This document shows, piece by piece, positions 19,723 through 29,102 of a DNA stretch of 37,701 nucleotides. A program made the position numbers and the translations under genes. Under the pieces are notes generated by a model. The model searched no databases. It worked only from the letters and a program-made list of their open reading frames with translations, and was not told the origin of the DNA. The DNA is taken from contig JAEPQF010000018.1 in NCBI GenBank assembly GCA_017640685.1, forward strand, positions 1 through 37,701, given 5' to 3'. This DNA comes from Hyphomicrobiales bacterium (GTDB taxonomy: Bacteria > Pseudomonadota > Alphaproteobacteria > Rhizobiales > HXMU1428-3). Within the stretch, counting starts at the first letter, position 1, and each line of letters opens with the position of its first letter.

Positions 19723-20865
19723 TTAAAACCCCTCATTAGCGGCTCTGCCGACCAATTGACCTGATCTATCGCAAATTAAAATCTCTATTTGAATTGTTTC
19801 ATCAGTTAGTTTTTCGTCTACTATCTGTTTGGCTTTCTCTGCGACTAAATTTCCAATATCTAACTCATTGGCTTTGGCGTCATTTAAAATTTCCAATGCT
19901 GTGTTTGCTGATTTTGCTTTTTCTACAATTTCGTCTGTTGCCCCTAAAGTATTTAATAGAGACCCAAGCCAGGCTTTATCGACTTGTGAGCGTTTTGAAT
20001 GAAGGTCCATTTCGCCCATTGCTAATTTGCTCATTTTGGCAAAGCCGCCAGCAATTGTTACTTTTGGCACCGGGTTCTTTTTTAAATATTTCAGCATACC
20101 GCCAACAAAGTCACCCATGTCAATAAGATCTGTCTCATTTAATGAGTGAGTTTTCAAAATCAGCTTTTCAGACATATTGCCAACAGCGGCACCAATATGA
20201 TTTGTATTGGTCGCTCTTGCCACATCAATACCGCGATGGATTGAGTGAATCCAGGCTGAGCAAGAATAAGGAACGACGACCCCTGTTGTTCCTAAAATGG
20301 AGAGACCACCGACAATGCCTAAGCGTCCATTCCAGGTGCTCTTGGCGATCTTCTCTCCATTGGGCACTGAAATTTCAATGTTAACATCTGGGCTGACATT
20401 GTGCTCATTCGCTAACTCCTCGATGACCTTTGTCATAAGTTCTCGAGGCACAGGGTTTATCGCTGGTTCACCTGGAGGAATGGGGAGACCTGGTTTGGTC
20501 ACGGTGCCAACTCCTGGGCCGGCTTTAAAAAAAACACCTGATTGATTATCATTCCAACTGACTGTTGAAATTATGGTGGCACCATGGGTGACATCTGGGT
20601 CATCACCGGCATCTTTGATAATGCCAGCACTTGCACTTTCTGCATTTAATTTCGTGTTGGTGACCGAAAAAGTTGGGGTTTGCCCTTTTGGCAACGTGAT
20701 CGTAACAGCTTTTGAAAATACACCGGTGATCAAAGCTTTAAACGCAGCTTTGGTTGCAGCAGTGGCGCATGCCCCTGTTGTCCAGCCGTATTTCAGCTTT
20801 TCTTTTGTGCTGTTTTTATCAACCAAAACTTTACATCCTGAAACATAACTACTTTCATCCAACAT
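19723..20865 (-). CDS. cbiD: Cobalt-precorrin-5B C1-methyltransferase CbiD
   Basis: LKYGWTTGACATAATKAAFKALITG...GPGVGTVTKPGLPIPPGEPAINPVPREL. Confidence 0.94.
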   Translation of the reverse strand: MLDESSYVSGCKVLVDKNSTKEKLKYGWTTGACATAATKAAFKALITGVFSKAVTITLPKGQTPTFSVTNTKLNAESASAGIIKDAGDDPDVTHGATIISTVSWNDNQSGVFFKAGPGVGTVTKPGLPIPPGEPAINPVPRELMTKVIEELANEHNVSPDVNIEISVPNGEKIAKSTWNGRLGIVGGLSILGTTGVVVPYSCSAWIHSIHRGIDVARATNTNHIGAAVGNMSEKLILKTHSLNETDLIDMGDFVGGMLKYLKKNPVPKVTIAGGFAKMSKLAMGEMDLHSKRSQVDKAWLGSLLNTLGATDEIVEKAKSANTALEILNDAKANELDIGNLVAEKAKQIVDEKLTDETIQIEILICDRSGQLVGRAANEGF

Positions 20866-20932
20866 GGTGCGCAGATGGATTGAAGTGTCAAGTCAAACCC
20901 TAGACTTTAATGTGTTTCCACAGTCTTAAAGC

Positions 20933-22606
20933 CTAGTCATAATCTCTTGGTGTATAGAGCAATTCAGTTTGATTTGGTCCTTTGATGATTTTGGTTTTTG
21001 AGGAGCCAATGATTATCATAGTCCGCATATCGATCATATCAGTATCTAATTCAGCAAGGCTGGTAAAATGGGTTTGCTCGCCTTTTCTGCCAACATTTTT
21101 AGCCAGTAAAACATTCGTCTCTGCTGCTTTGTGCTCTAATAACAACTCTTTCATACGCAAGACTTGCTCGCGGCGAGTTTTTGATGCTGGGTTATAAATG
21201 GCGATGACCATGTCTGATTTGGCAGAGGCAATGAGGCGTTTTTCTATGATATCAAAAGGTTTGCGAATATCTGACAAGGAAATGACTGCAAAATCATGCC
21301 CTAATGGCGCACCAGTTAGGGAGGCGGCTCCTTGCATGGCAGAAAGACCTGGACAGACTTTAAAATCAATATTTTGCCAACGGACGGGGTTTTTATCAAT
21401 CGCTTCAAGAACCGCACTGGCCATTGCGAAAATACCGGGATCTCCAGAAGAGACAACCACAACATTGTGCCCTTGATTGGCAAGATCTAATGCATCTTTG
21501 GCGCGATCTAACTCAACGCGATTATCTGATGCTAGGCGCTGTTGACCAACACGAACTGGTACCATGTCGACATATGTTTTATAGCCAACCAGAATTTCAG
21601 CTTGTTCTAAAGCTTGTTTTACTTCTGGTGTTAACCAGCTTTCTTTACCTGGCCCTAAGCCTATGACGGTGACTTTGCCAATAGCTTTGCCGAGATAATT
21701 TATTTCTGGCGGTGATTTTAGTTCAATAAGTGAGAGGTCTTTTGCTTCTGCTACTTTGGCACGGCGAACAATTGCTAGTTCAGAATAATTTTCAACAATT
21801 CGCACCGGCACCTTTAAAAGAGACGCTAATTTTTTTGCGCAAAACATAGGCCCTGTTTTATTGGTGGCTATCGCAGCAATTGCTTGTTTTGAAATCCCTA
21901 ATTCTTTGCAGGCTGTATCGATATCATCGAGGGTTGTTTCCTCATTTTCTATTTCAATTAAAATAGACTTTGGATGATAGAGCAGACCATTTGTTGGCGG
22001 TGTTTCATCGAATACACTGACGCGAAGTGTTATCTCTCCATCTAAAGTGAAAGGGAGAGTGCTATCTTCTAACCAATTTGCATGGCCGTCTAATTGCAAA
22101 CTTTTGCCATTTAAAATATCTGATGAGATGCGTTTGGCATCCTCTGGGTTCGCTAACACATAGTTTTCAGGTGGGGCTTCTAATTGCAAAGCAAAATGAC
22201 GGGCGCCACTTGCCGTAATTGCGGGGATGCCACTTGTGATCCGGCTGATTTCTTTTGCCAATTCATTGGCGCCGGTTAAGCCGCCAAGAAGAGGCACAAC
22301 AAGAGCACCATCATCAGAGACAGATAAAAGCGGTGGTTCTTTGCGTTTATTGTTTAAAATGGGGGCTAGGCTGCGAATTAAAATGCCAGAAGCGCATAAG
22401 CCAATGATGGTTATTCCATTTTCAAAAAGCTCTTTTAAATGAGCCCCTGTTTCTTTGAAACTTTTGTCGGCGCTGTCCACGCGGTCTTCAAGCCCCCAGA
22501 TGACGACTTCGTCTTTGAGTTGTTGTTGAATGAGTTTGGCTGTCTCGGTCCCTTTATTATTGAGAAGGACAATTGCGATTCTTTGCATAGAAAATTCAGA
22601 GCTCAC
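20933..22606 (-). CDS. cobJ: Fusion: CbiG-like N-terminal half and precorrin-3B C17-methyltransferase CobJ/CbiH C-terminal half
   Basis: N-half: IIGLCASGILIRSLAPIL...VSDDGALVVPLLGGLTGANELA...IPAITASGARHFALQLEAP. C-half: GKVTVIGLGPGKESWLTPEVKQALEQAEILVGYKTYVD...VVVVSSGDPGIFAMASAVLEAI. Confidence 0.92.
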   Translation of the reverse strand: MSSEFSMQRIAIVLLNNKGTETAKLIQQQLKDEVVIWGLEDRVDSADKSFKETGAHLKELFENGITIIGLCASGILIRSLAPILNNKRKEPPLLSVSDDGALVVPLLGGLTGANELAKEISRITSGIPAITASGARHFALQLEAPPENYVLANPEDAKRISSDILNGKSLQLDGHANWLEDSTLPFTLDGEITLRVSVFDETPPTNGLLYHPKSILIEIENEETTLDDIDTACKELGISKQAIAAIATNKTGPMFCAKKLASLLKVPVRIVENYSELAIVRRAKVAEAKDLSLIELKSPPEINYLGKAIGKVTVIGLGPGKESWLTPEVKQALEQAEILVGYKTYVDMVPVRVGQQRLASDNRVELDRAKDALDLANQGHNVVVVSSGDPGIFAMASAVLEAIDKNPVRWQNIDFKVCPGLSAMQGAASLTGAPLGHDFAVISLSDIRKPFDIIEKRLIASAKSDMVIAIYNPASKTRREQVLRMKELLLEHKAAETNVLLAKNVGRKGEQTHFTSLAELDTDMIDMRTMIIIGSSKTKIIKGPNQTELLYTPRDYD

Positions 22607-22610
22607 CTTT

Positions 22611-23354
22611 TTAAACTGGTTTCTCGCAAGGGATAACGATCACTGAGAAATACGCAACATCATTTGGATGTACATCTTTAACAGGAAAAATACGCTCTTT
22701 TTCCATTGTAGCTCGCTCTACATAATAAGCATTATCAATAATATTAGCTTTTTCTAATGCACGGACAACTTTTGGAAAGGTGCGACCTAATTTCATTATC
22801 ACTGCACTACCACATTGGTTTAAGCGCTCGACTAATTCATCTTCACTTAATGTCGCAGGGAGAATAGAAACTGTATCTTCACGGTGACAGAGCGGCATGC
22901 CTAATTGCACAGGTGCTGCAAGAATAGAAGAAATACCAGGGACCACTGTTATATCATAACGATCTGAAAGGCGCGCGTGCCAATACATGTAAGAGCCAAA
23001 AACAAAGGGATCACCAGCGCAAATAATTGAAACATTTTTGCCTTTGTCTAAAATTCTAGCGATTTCTTCAGCTGTTTCATCATAGAACTTATTCATCAAT
23101 GGCAGATAAGAACTTGTGTCAGCCACAGGTCCAGCTGTGACTGGGTAGATTAAGGGCAGGAGTTCATGATTTTCGGTTAAATAAGGCTCAACGGTTTTGC
23201 GGGCATTGCCGCCACTTGCTTTGGCAGATGGAAAGGCCACAACATCTGACTGGGCCAGGAGCTTTACGGCTTTCATGGTCACAAGTTCAGGGTCACCTGG
23301 CCCAACGCCAAGGCCAAATAGTTTGCCTTTGCTGTTGTTTACGCCTTCGCTCAT
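22611..23354 (-). CDS. cobI: Precorrin-2 C20-methyltransferase
   Basis: GKLFGLGVGPGDPELVTMKAVKLLAQSDVVAFPSAKASGGNARKTVEPYL. Confidence 0.93.
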   Translation of the reverse strand: MSEGVNNSKGKLFGLGVGPGDPELVTMKAVKLLAQSDVVAFPSAKASGGNARKTVEPYLTENHELLPLIYPVTAGPVADTSSYLPLMNKFYDETAEEIARILDKGKNVSIICAGDPFVFGSYMYWHARLSDRYDITVVPGISSILAAPVQLGMPLCHREDTVSILPATLSEDELVERLNQCGSAVIMKLGRTFPKVVRALEKANIIDNAYYVERATMEKERIFPVKDVHPNDVAYFSVIVIPCEKPV

Positions 23355-23978
23355 TTATTCTTTTTCCTTCGCGATTGCGTTTAGTGCCGCAACGGCCATG
23401 GCGGAACCACCTCTTCTGCCATGAACAGTGAGGAAGGGAACACCCCTTGGGTTCAAACTTAATTCTTCTTTTGATTCAGCCGCACCAATAAAACCCACCG
23501 GCAAACCTAAAATGGCAGCTGGTTTCGACCAGCCCTCATCCAAGAGTTCTAGCAAACGAAACAGGGCTGTTGGCGCGTTACCAATAACCACCACAGACCC
23601 TTCAATTTTATCTTTCCATAAATCAAGAGCAGCTGCTGTTCTTGTATTCCCCATTTCTTTTGCAAGAGCTGGTACTTGCTCTTCGTGCAATGTGCAAATC
23701 ACTTCGTTTTTGGCTGGCAAACGGGCTCTTGTGATGCCATTGGCGACCATCATCGCATCGCAGAAAATAGGGGCGCCAGCTTCTAGCGCAGCTCTTCCCT
23801 TTTGCAGCACATCTTTTGAAAAGCCGACATCTTTGGGTAAATCTGTTGTTCCAACGGCATGGATCATCCTCACAACAACTTTTTCAAGGTCAGCTGGAAT
23901 GTTAGATAGGTCAGATTCAGCTCTAATAGTGGCAAATGAGCGCTTATAGATCTCAGCGCCGTCTTTTATGTAGTCCAT
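23355..23978 (-). CDS. cobH: Precorrin-8X methylmutase
   Basis: DYIKDGAEIYKRSFATIRAESDLSNIPADLEKVVVRMIHAVGTTDL...GLPVGFIGAAESKEEL. Confidence 0.94.
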   Translation of the reverse strand: MDYIKDGAEIYKRSFATIRAESDLSNIPADLEKVVVRMIHAVGTTDLPKDVGFSKDVLQKGRAALEAGAPIFCDAMMVANGITRARLPAKNEVICTLHEEQVPALAKEMGNTRTAAALDLWKDKIEGSVVVIGNAPTALFRLLELLDEGWSKPAAILGLPVGFIGAAESKEELSLNPRGVPFLTVHGRRGGSAMAVAALNAIAKEKE

Positions 23979-24086
23979 TGAAGTGTCATTCTGTAACTAA
24001 ATTTTAAAAAGCAACTTATGCAGCTCTGAAGCGGAAAGCGCAAGCTTAAGTTTTGTTTTCTTAAAAGGGGTGAGAATTGGACCGAA

Positions 24087-25400
24087 CTAAATCATTTTCT
24101 TAATTTCAGAGATTAATTGGTCTTTGGTTACGGCTTTGCCAGGTTTTTTGGTGCTTGGGCTGGTGTTTGTGTAAAGAGAGATATTATCAGAGTTTCGTTT
24201 CTGCATGATGAGATATTGAGTTGGATTGCGTGTGGCGCACCCTTTTTCACACGCGGATAAATGAATTGAAACCGGATTGGGTATTGCAAATTCGGAGAGT
24301 TCATCCCGCAAATTCAGGGCCGTTAATTTGGTCTCAAAGCCGCCATAAATGCAGCCCTCACTGCCAGAACATGAGATGATTTGTAAATTCTGTTCACTTT
24401 GCTGGGTCAGCAGAGCCATAGCTTCAGCCTTTTCCCAAATATCCGCAATATGATCTTCTTCAATTGAGGGGAGAAGTATTCCTTGCCATGTGGTTAAGCG
24501 CAGCTCATCACTTCCATAGCGATCGACTAATTCAGCCAGGCCTTCAAGTTGGAAATATTTCAATCGTCCTGTTGGGGAGACCAAATTGATGGCCGTTTTA
24601 TTTTGTTCTTTTTGCTTCGTTAGGTTTTTCGGATGTAGCAATTGTTTATTTTTGTTTTGCTCAAGAAGCTCAATAGCTTTATTCGGTGCGATGATTTCCA
24701 ATAGTTGTTTCCCGCCCAATTGGGAAAGTAAATTTTTAACGCGGATATTTTTTGATTTATCTTCAGCGATGTCACAATTATTGGAAAATCCATTATATGG
24801 TTTTAGGTGATCGAGAATTTTTATAATCTCATCTATGATATTTGAAGGATTTAAATAGAGCGTTGTTAAATGCCCGGCTAAGCTTACTTGAAACTTTGCT
24901 TCATGATTTGTTGCTTCATTCTTTACCGCTAGAAATGCGAAATCATGAGGAGTTGTGCCGATGTTTGTTTCTCCGCCGCCATCAAACACAAAGGCCATTT
25001 TGGGTGAGTATAGTTCTGGATGATCTAATTTCGAAAAAGCTTCATCCAAACTTTTGACCATCTCTGTACAATCTATTAATTCATCACAAAGTCCAGCTAA
25101 TGGGTCCATTGTGATGTTCCTTAATCGGTCATGCTCAACGGATTGCGAGATTAGCTTTTCATTTAACAGTTTTTGTACAAGCTCGTTCGTAGCATCTGGC
25201 TTGATGCCTCGCAGTTGAATATTTGCCCGATTGGTGAGGTCAATTGTGCCGTTGCCGAAAGTTTCTGCTGCTTTGCTTAACACTCTGGCTTGTTTGGATG
25301 ATAAGATACCACCTGGTACGCGAATGCGCGCCAAGAGGCCATCTTTCATTTCAGATAATTTATATATTCCCGGACATTCAGCCATAGTTTGATTTAACAA
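24087..25400 (-). CDS. cobG: Precorrin-3B synthase (nitrite/sulfite reductase-like)
   Basis: AECPGIYKLSEMKDGLLARIRVPGGILSSKQARVLSKAAETFGNGTIDLTNRANIQLRGI; C-terminal SACEKGCATR. Confidence 0.9.
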   Translation of the reverse strand: MLNQTMAECPGIYKLSEMKDGLLARIRVPGGILSSKQARVLSKAAETFGNGTIDLTNRANIQLRGIKPDATNELVQKLLNEKLISQSVEHDRLRNITMDPLAGLCDELIDCTEMVKSLDEAFSKLDHPELYSPKMAFVFDGGGETNIGTTPHDFAFLAVKNEATNHEAKFQVSLAGHLTTLYLNPSNIIDEIIKILDHLKPYNGFSNNCDIAEDKSKNIRVKNLLSQLGGKQLLEIIAPNKAIELLEQNKNKQLLHPKNLTKQKEQNKTAINLVSPTGRLKYFQLEGLAELVDRYGSDELRLTTWQGILLPSIEEDHIADIWEKAEAMALLTQQSEQNLQIISCSGSEGCIYGGFETKLTALNLRDELSEFAIPNPVSIHLSACEKGCATRNPTQYLIMQKRNSDNISLYTNTSPSTKKPGKAVTKDQLISEIKKMI

Positions 25401-25436
25401 GCTTTTTCGCTGAATTCAATGTTTTGGTCTTTTTTG

Positions 25437-25550
25437 TCTCACGGGCAGTGGCATTCTCTATACTTCAGATTGCCCACTAGCAACCGTAAAAAAGCTACCG
25501 CCCTACGAAGTGCAGCGCAAAGCGCTGACGGCCGTTCGGCCTACGTTTTC
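25437..25550 (+). repeat. Family B variant (copy 6) with nested family A hairpin (25459-25488)
   Basis: CTCACGGGCAGTGGC...[TACTTCAGATTGCCCACTAGCAACCGTA]...GCTACCGCCCTACGAAGTGCAGCGCaaaGCGCTGACGGCCgttcGGCC. Confidence 0.75.
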
Positions 25551-25635
25551 CGCTTTGTGCTAATTGAAGGCTTTTTTCTCTCGCAGTTAAACTCTGCCAA
25601 GGAGTGCCTGATAAATTTAAGTTCGAAATTATCCT

Positions 25636-25667
25636 AAAAAGGCGGCTAATGATTTAGCCGCCTTTTT
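25636..25667 (-). terminator. Strong bidirectional intrinsic terminator after the dual-ATPase gene
   Basis: AAAAAGGCGGCTAA-tgat-TTAGCCGCCTTTTT, perfect 14-bp stem with T-tracts on both strands. Confidence 0.92.
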
Positions 25668-25684
25668 ATTCTTTAAACCTGTCT

Positions 25685-28600
25685 TTATTCAAACTCGAAG
25701 CCGATTTGGCTGCTTGGGTCTTTGCCGAGGGTTTCGCGGCCCAGTTCTTCGATCCTGTCGAACGGCACCTGATCTGCTTGAATGAGGGAGCGCTGTGATT
25801 TAATCGCTTTCACCGCCCCTTCTTGAATGAGGTGGAACTCACCAACTGTTTGGTTCGGCAAAACAAGAGCTGGGTCTATGCCGCTGTCACTTGAGAAAGC
25901 TGCGCGCAATTTTCTAAGCGCTGTGTCTTCTCTCACCTTACCAATAAACCAGGATGTGATTTGATCTCTTGATTTATAGTCAAGATCGCCCGGACTTTGC
26001 GTGGCTAGCATCAGCCCCATGCCGGCAGAGCGAGCGCGTTTGAGTAAGCTCTCTAATGGCTCTTTCGTTGCTGGTTTTGAGTTTGCCGGGATGTATAAAT
26101 CCGCTTCGTCAAACATCACCATGGCTTGCAACACATCTGATGGGTTGCGCTGGCAGAAGCGCAGAGCTTCACCAAGGAACTGAGCCACCCAGAACAAGAT
26201 GTTTTCATTATCGCCCAAGAAGCCTGTGTAAATGATGGAAAGTTTAGTTTTTCCTGGTTTTTTATGTTTTTCTCTGCCCAAGAATGCTTCCATAGACATC
26301 GATTCGCCTGCTCCATCAAAGAGGGCATAATTTCGGTGGCTTAGACTATCTAACTGAGCGACCAAATCTTTCCGCAAGCGGCCGTTCGGGTCCATCCGTG
26401 AAATCACTTCTGTGAGCTCGGATTCTTCCTCATCCATAAAGGTGATGAGATCTGTTAGTGTCACTTCTTTTCTGGCAAACTCACCTAACAGTTTCAAAGC
26501 CACAGAGAGGATACCGCTATAACGCTGGTGCGTTGGTGAGACACCAAGGTGCAGCATTTCCCCCAAAGCGGCAGCTGACATATTCGCTAACTCTAATTGC
26601 TCATGATCGTGCAAATCTGCCATGCCTTGAGGCAAGAGCGTAATTGAAATAGGCCTACCTGATGTGCGACCAGGTGTGTAAACGGCTATATCTGTATGTT
26701 CTCTTAAATAAGCTTTTTGAGCACGGCGTTCTTCTGTGTCGTTCGGGTCATCTTCCCACACATCTGAATTCGCGTAAGAGCAAAGGTCACCTTTTCTATC
26801 AATAAGAACAGCAGGGATATCCTGCATCAACAGCTGTTCAATGAGAGACAAAGCAAGAGTTGTTTTACCAGAGCCTGAGCCACCTAGAACTGCAGCGTGA
26901 CGTCTGAGCAAGCTGGTTTCAAGGTTTGCTAAATCTGCTGGGTTTCGCATGGCATGGCCAAGACGCAATACGCCATTGGTGACACCGGCTGGTAGGTCAG
27001 AGCCTTCAGCATTTTCAATTTGCTCTAACTGTGCATTGAGCTGTGTTTCTATTGCCGATGGTGACATTGGTGCTTCTTGCGCTTCAGCAATAGGGCCTGT
27101 TTCAGTAACTGTATCAATCAACTCCAGATTAGGCGCTGCTGCGGCACCACCGGTTAGCTGGTTGTGCATTGAGGTTGCACTGCCATCATCACCGTGTGAG
27201 AGGCCCAGCAACATACGAACAGATGGTAAGTCTCTGAGTGGCCGAACAGATTTTGTCCAGGTTTTGATATTCGGGTCTTTATGATATTTTTCACGGAAAT
27301 CTTTCACCATGATCATCCGTTCCCATTCATAAATGGGAATAACCAACCGATTGCCGCCACTTTGCAGATATTGACGCACCGCAACAGCTGTTGAACTTTT
27401 GGCGTTTGGTGGGAAATCACTTGCGCGCAAGACAACTGGTTTGCGCCCTTGAGTGGATGCCATAACCCGCTCCATTTGGCGGCGCAATCCACCACCTTGG
27501 CTAGAGCGGTTACACATAAAGAGGCGTGAATTTTCTTTTTGACCAGAGCCATGAGAGACAATCACATCAACAGCGGAAACTTCTTCAATCCAACCAATAG
27601 GTTCTATCTCAATTTCTGTGCCTTGATCACATTCATCTTTGGCCAAAACAAGCGCGCTTGCTAGCACGCTCATTAGATCACCTTCTTCAGCCGGAATTTC
27701 TGGCTGATGATCGAAGGTGAATTTTTCCCAAAGCTGGTTAAGGTCTTCAGCAGCAACTTTTCTGGCCTCTACTAATGGAGACACGGTTGCTGGCGTGAGT
27801 TTGTTGGTTAAGTTCGAGCCTGTTTGGACCGATGGTGGGGTTTGACTTGCTGGTGTGAACTGAGAAGCTTCTTTCTCGTCCATTGAGCAAGGTTTTTCAC
27901 CAGAGAGTTCCAACCATCTTGTTTGCGATGCCTCAAGCAATCGTCTGGTTGGAAGGCCAGCCACTTCATGGAAGAAACTTTCACCAAAAATATCTTCTGC
28001 CCTTGGCGGCGTTTCATCTGTTGATGTTCCTTTGGCCTTGTGAAAGGCTTGGCTAATACGGCGATTTAAAATCATCCGTGCTTCATCAGCGCTACACATT
28101 TCGCCTAAAAGGACGGGCTCTGTTTTTTCAATCCGGTCAATAAAGCTTTGCGGCAAGAACTGACGCATTTGGAAATAGAAATCATCAAGACAAGAAATCA
28201 AAATAATCGATGATGACACCCGATTAGCTATTTGGATCAAATCACGAATGGCTTTTTGAAAGCGCTCTTCAGGATCATCAAAAAAGCGAAGATCTTCAAC
28301 TTGGTCTATGCAGAATACAAGCGGGGACCCTTCCGTTGCATATGTAATTTTACCAATAGATTCAATGAGTTCAAATGGGCGATCTTGCGATGTTTTAATC
28401 TCTAACGCTGGGACCATTTGATGACTGCGCTTTGTTAGCGCTGTGCCATATAGGAACTGACGCACGCGTTGGTCTATGCGTGGGTCATTTCTTTGTAAAT
28501 ATAAAAGGGCGCGCACAAGGTTAGCGTCTAAATCTTCTTCAATAAAGGGATGTGAGGAGACGATGTCATCTGCCATATCTGTGATGAGTTCACCTAATTC

Positions 28601-29092
28601 ATCGGCGCTAAATTCACCTTCTCTTAATTCTTCAACTTGTTCGTCCTCAATTAGTTCAGCTTCTTTCACCAAACGATTGGACATGCGCACCAAACCGCTT
28701 TCACCAAATTCAGCTGGGTCATAAGGCTTTTCAAGCGCATTAATGAGACGCCTTAAATAATAGTCAGCATAATTGGTGACATCAGGTGTCATTTGCGCAT
28801 AACCGAAATAGGCGCGGCGTGTTAAATGAGATGATGTGCGAAGGGCACGAATGAGGTGTGTTTTACCAGCGCCTGATTGGCCGTGAAACAACATCATACG
28901 TGATTGTACACGATGCGGTGCTAAGGTCACGCTATCGAGAATTTCATTGAATTTTACCCGCGCGGTTTTGTGCACCTCTTCCACGTCAAATGGATCTAGT
29001 CGCCAAACGTCATCTTCCCACGTGATGGAATGTTCGAAGGTTTGGGCGTTTGGCTTCCATATCGCGTTTTCAGCCATACTTGCAACTGTCAT
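25685..29092 (-). CDS. Large dual-ATPase protein: N-terminal AAA domain, unassigned middle region, C-terminal HerA/FtsK-like ATPase
   Basis: N-terminal Walker A GQSGAGKTHLIRAL and Walker B-like PLVFCIDQVEDL; C-terminal Walker A GGSGSGKTTLALSL with IDRKGDL, Walker B MVMFDEADLYIP, and RARSAGMGLMLATQSPGDLDYKSRDQITSWFIGKV. Start MTVASMAENAIWKPN at 29092 lies just downstream of the previous ORF's stop; the track start 29197 overlaps that ORF. Confidence 0.85.
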   Translation of the reverse strand: MTVASMAENAIWKPNAQTFEHSITWEDDVWRLDPFDVEEVHKTARVKFNEILDSVTLAPHRVQSRMMLFHGQSGAGKTHLIRALRTSSHLTRRAYFGYAQMTPDVTNYADYYLRRLINALEKPYDPAEFGESGLVRMSNRLVKEAELIEDEQVEELREGEFSADELGELITDMADDIVSSHPFIEEDLDANLVRALLYLQRNDPRIDQRVRQFLYGTALTKRSHQMVPALEIKTSQDRPFELIESIGKITYATEGSPLVFCIDQVEDLRFFDDPEERFQKAIRDLIQIANRVSSSIILISCLDDFYFQMRQFLPQSFIDRIEKTEPVLLGEMCSADEARMILNRRISQAFHKAKGTSTDETPPRAEDIFGESFFHEVAGLPTRRLLEASQTRWLELSGEKPCSMDEKEASQFTPASQTPPSVQTGSNLTNKLTPATVSPLVEARKVAAEDLNQLWEKFTFDHQPEIPAEEGDLMSVLASALVLAKDECDQGTEIEIEPIGWIEEVSAVDVIVSHGSGQKENSRLFMCNRSSQGGGLRRQMERVMASTQGRKPVVLRASDFPPNAKSSTAVAVRQYLQSGGNRLVIPIYEWERMIMVKDFREKYHKDPNIKTWTKSVRPLRDLPSVRMLLGLSHGDDGSATSMHNQLTGGAAAAPNLELIDTVTETGPIAEAQEAPMSPSAIETQLNAQLEQIENAEGSDLPAGVTNGVLRLGHAMRNPADLANLETSLLRRHAAVLGGSGSGKTTLALSLIEQLLMQDIPAVLIDRKGDLCSYANSDVWEDDPNDTEERRAQKAYLREHTDIAVYTPGRTSGRPISITLLPQGMADLHDHEQLELANMSAAALGEMLHLGVSPTHQRYSGILSVALKLLGEFARKEVTLTDLITFMDEEESELTEVISRMDPNGRLRKDLVAQLDSLSHRNYALFDGAGESMSMEAFLGREKHKKPGKTKLSIIYTGFLGDNENILFWVAQFLGEALRFCQRNPSDVLQAMVMFDEADLYIPANSKPATKEPLESLLKRARSAGMGLMLATQSPGDLDYKSRDQITSWFIGKVREDTALRKLRAAFSSDSGIDPALVLPNQTVGEFHLIQEGAVKAIKSQRSLIQADQVPFDRIEELGRETLGKDPSSQIGFEFE

Positions 29093-29102
29093 GCTGTGTC
29101 CT

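Noticed and set aside
25437-25560. Possible cobalamin riboswitch upstream of cobG (GCCACTG on the minus strand)
   Set aside because: The GCCACTG string falls inside a family B repeat whose other copies lie next to unrelated genes; no other conserved B12-riboswitch motifs found.
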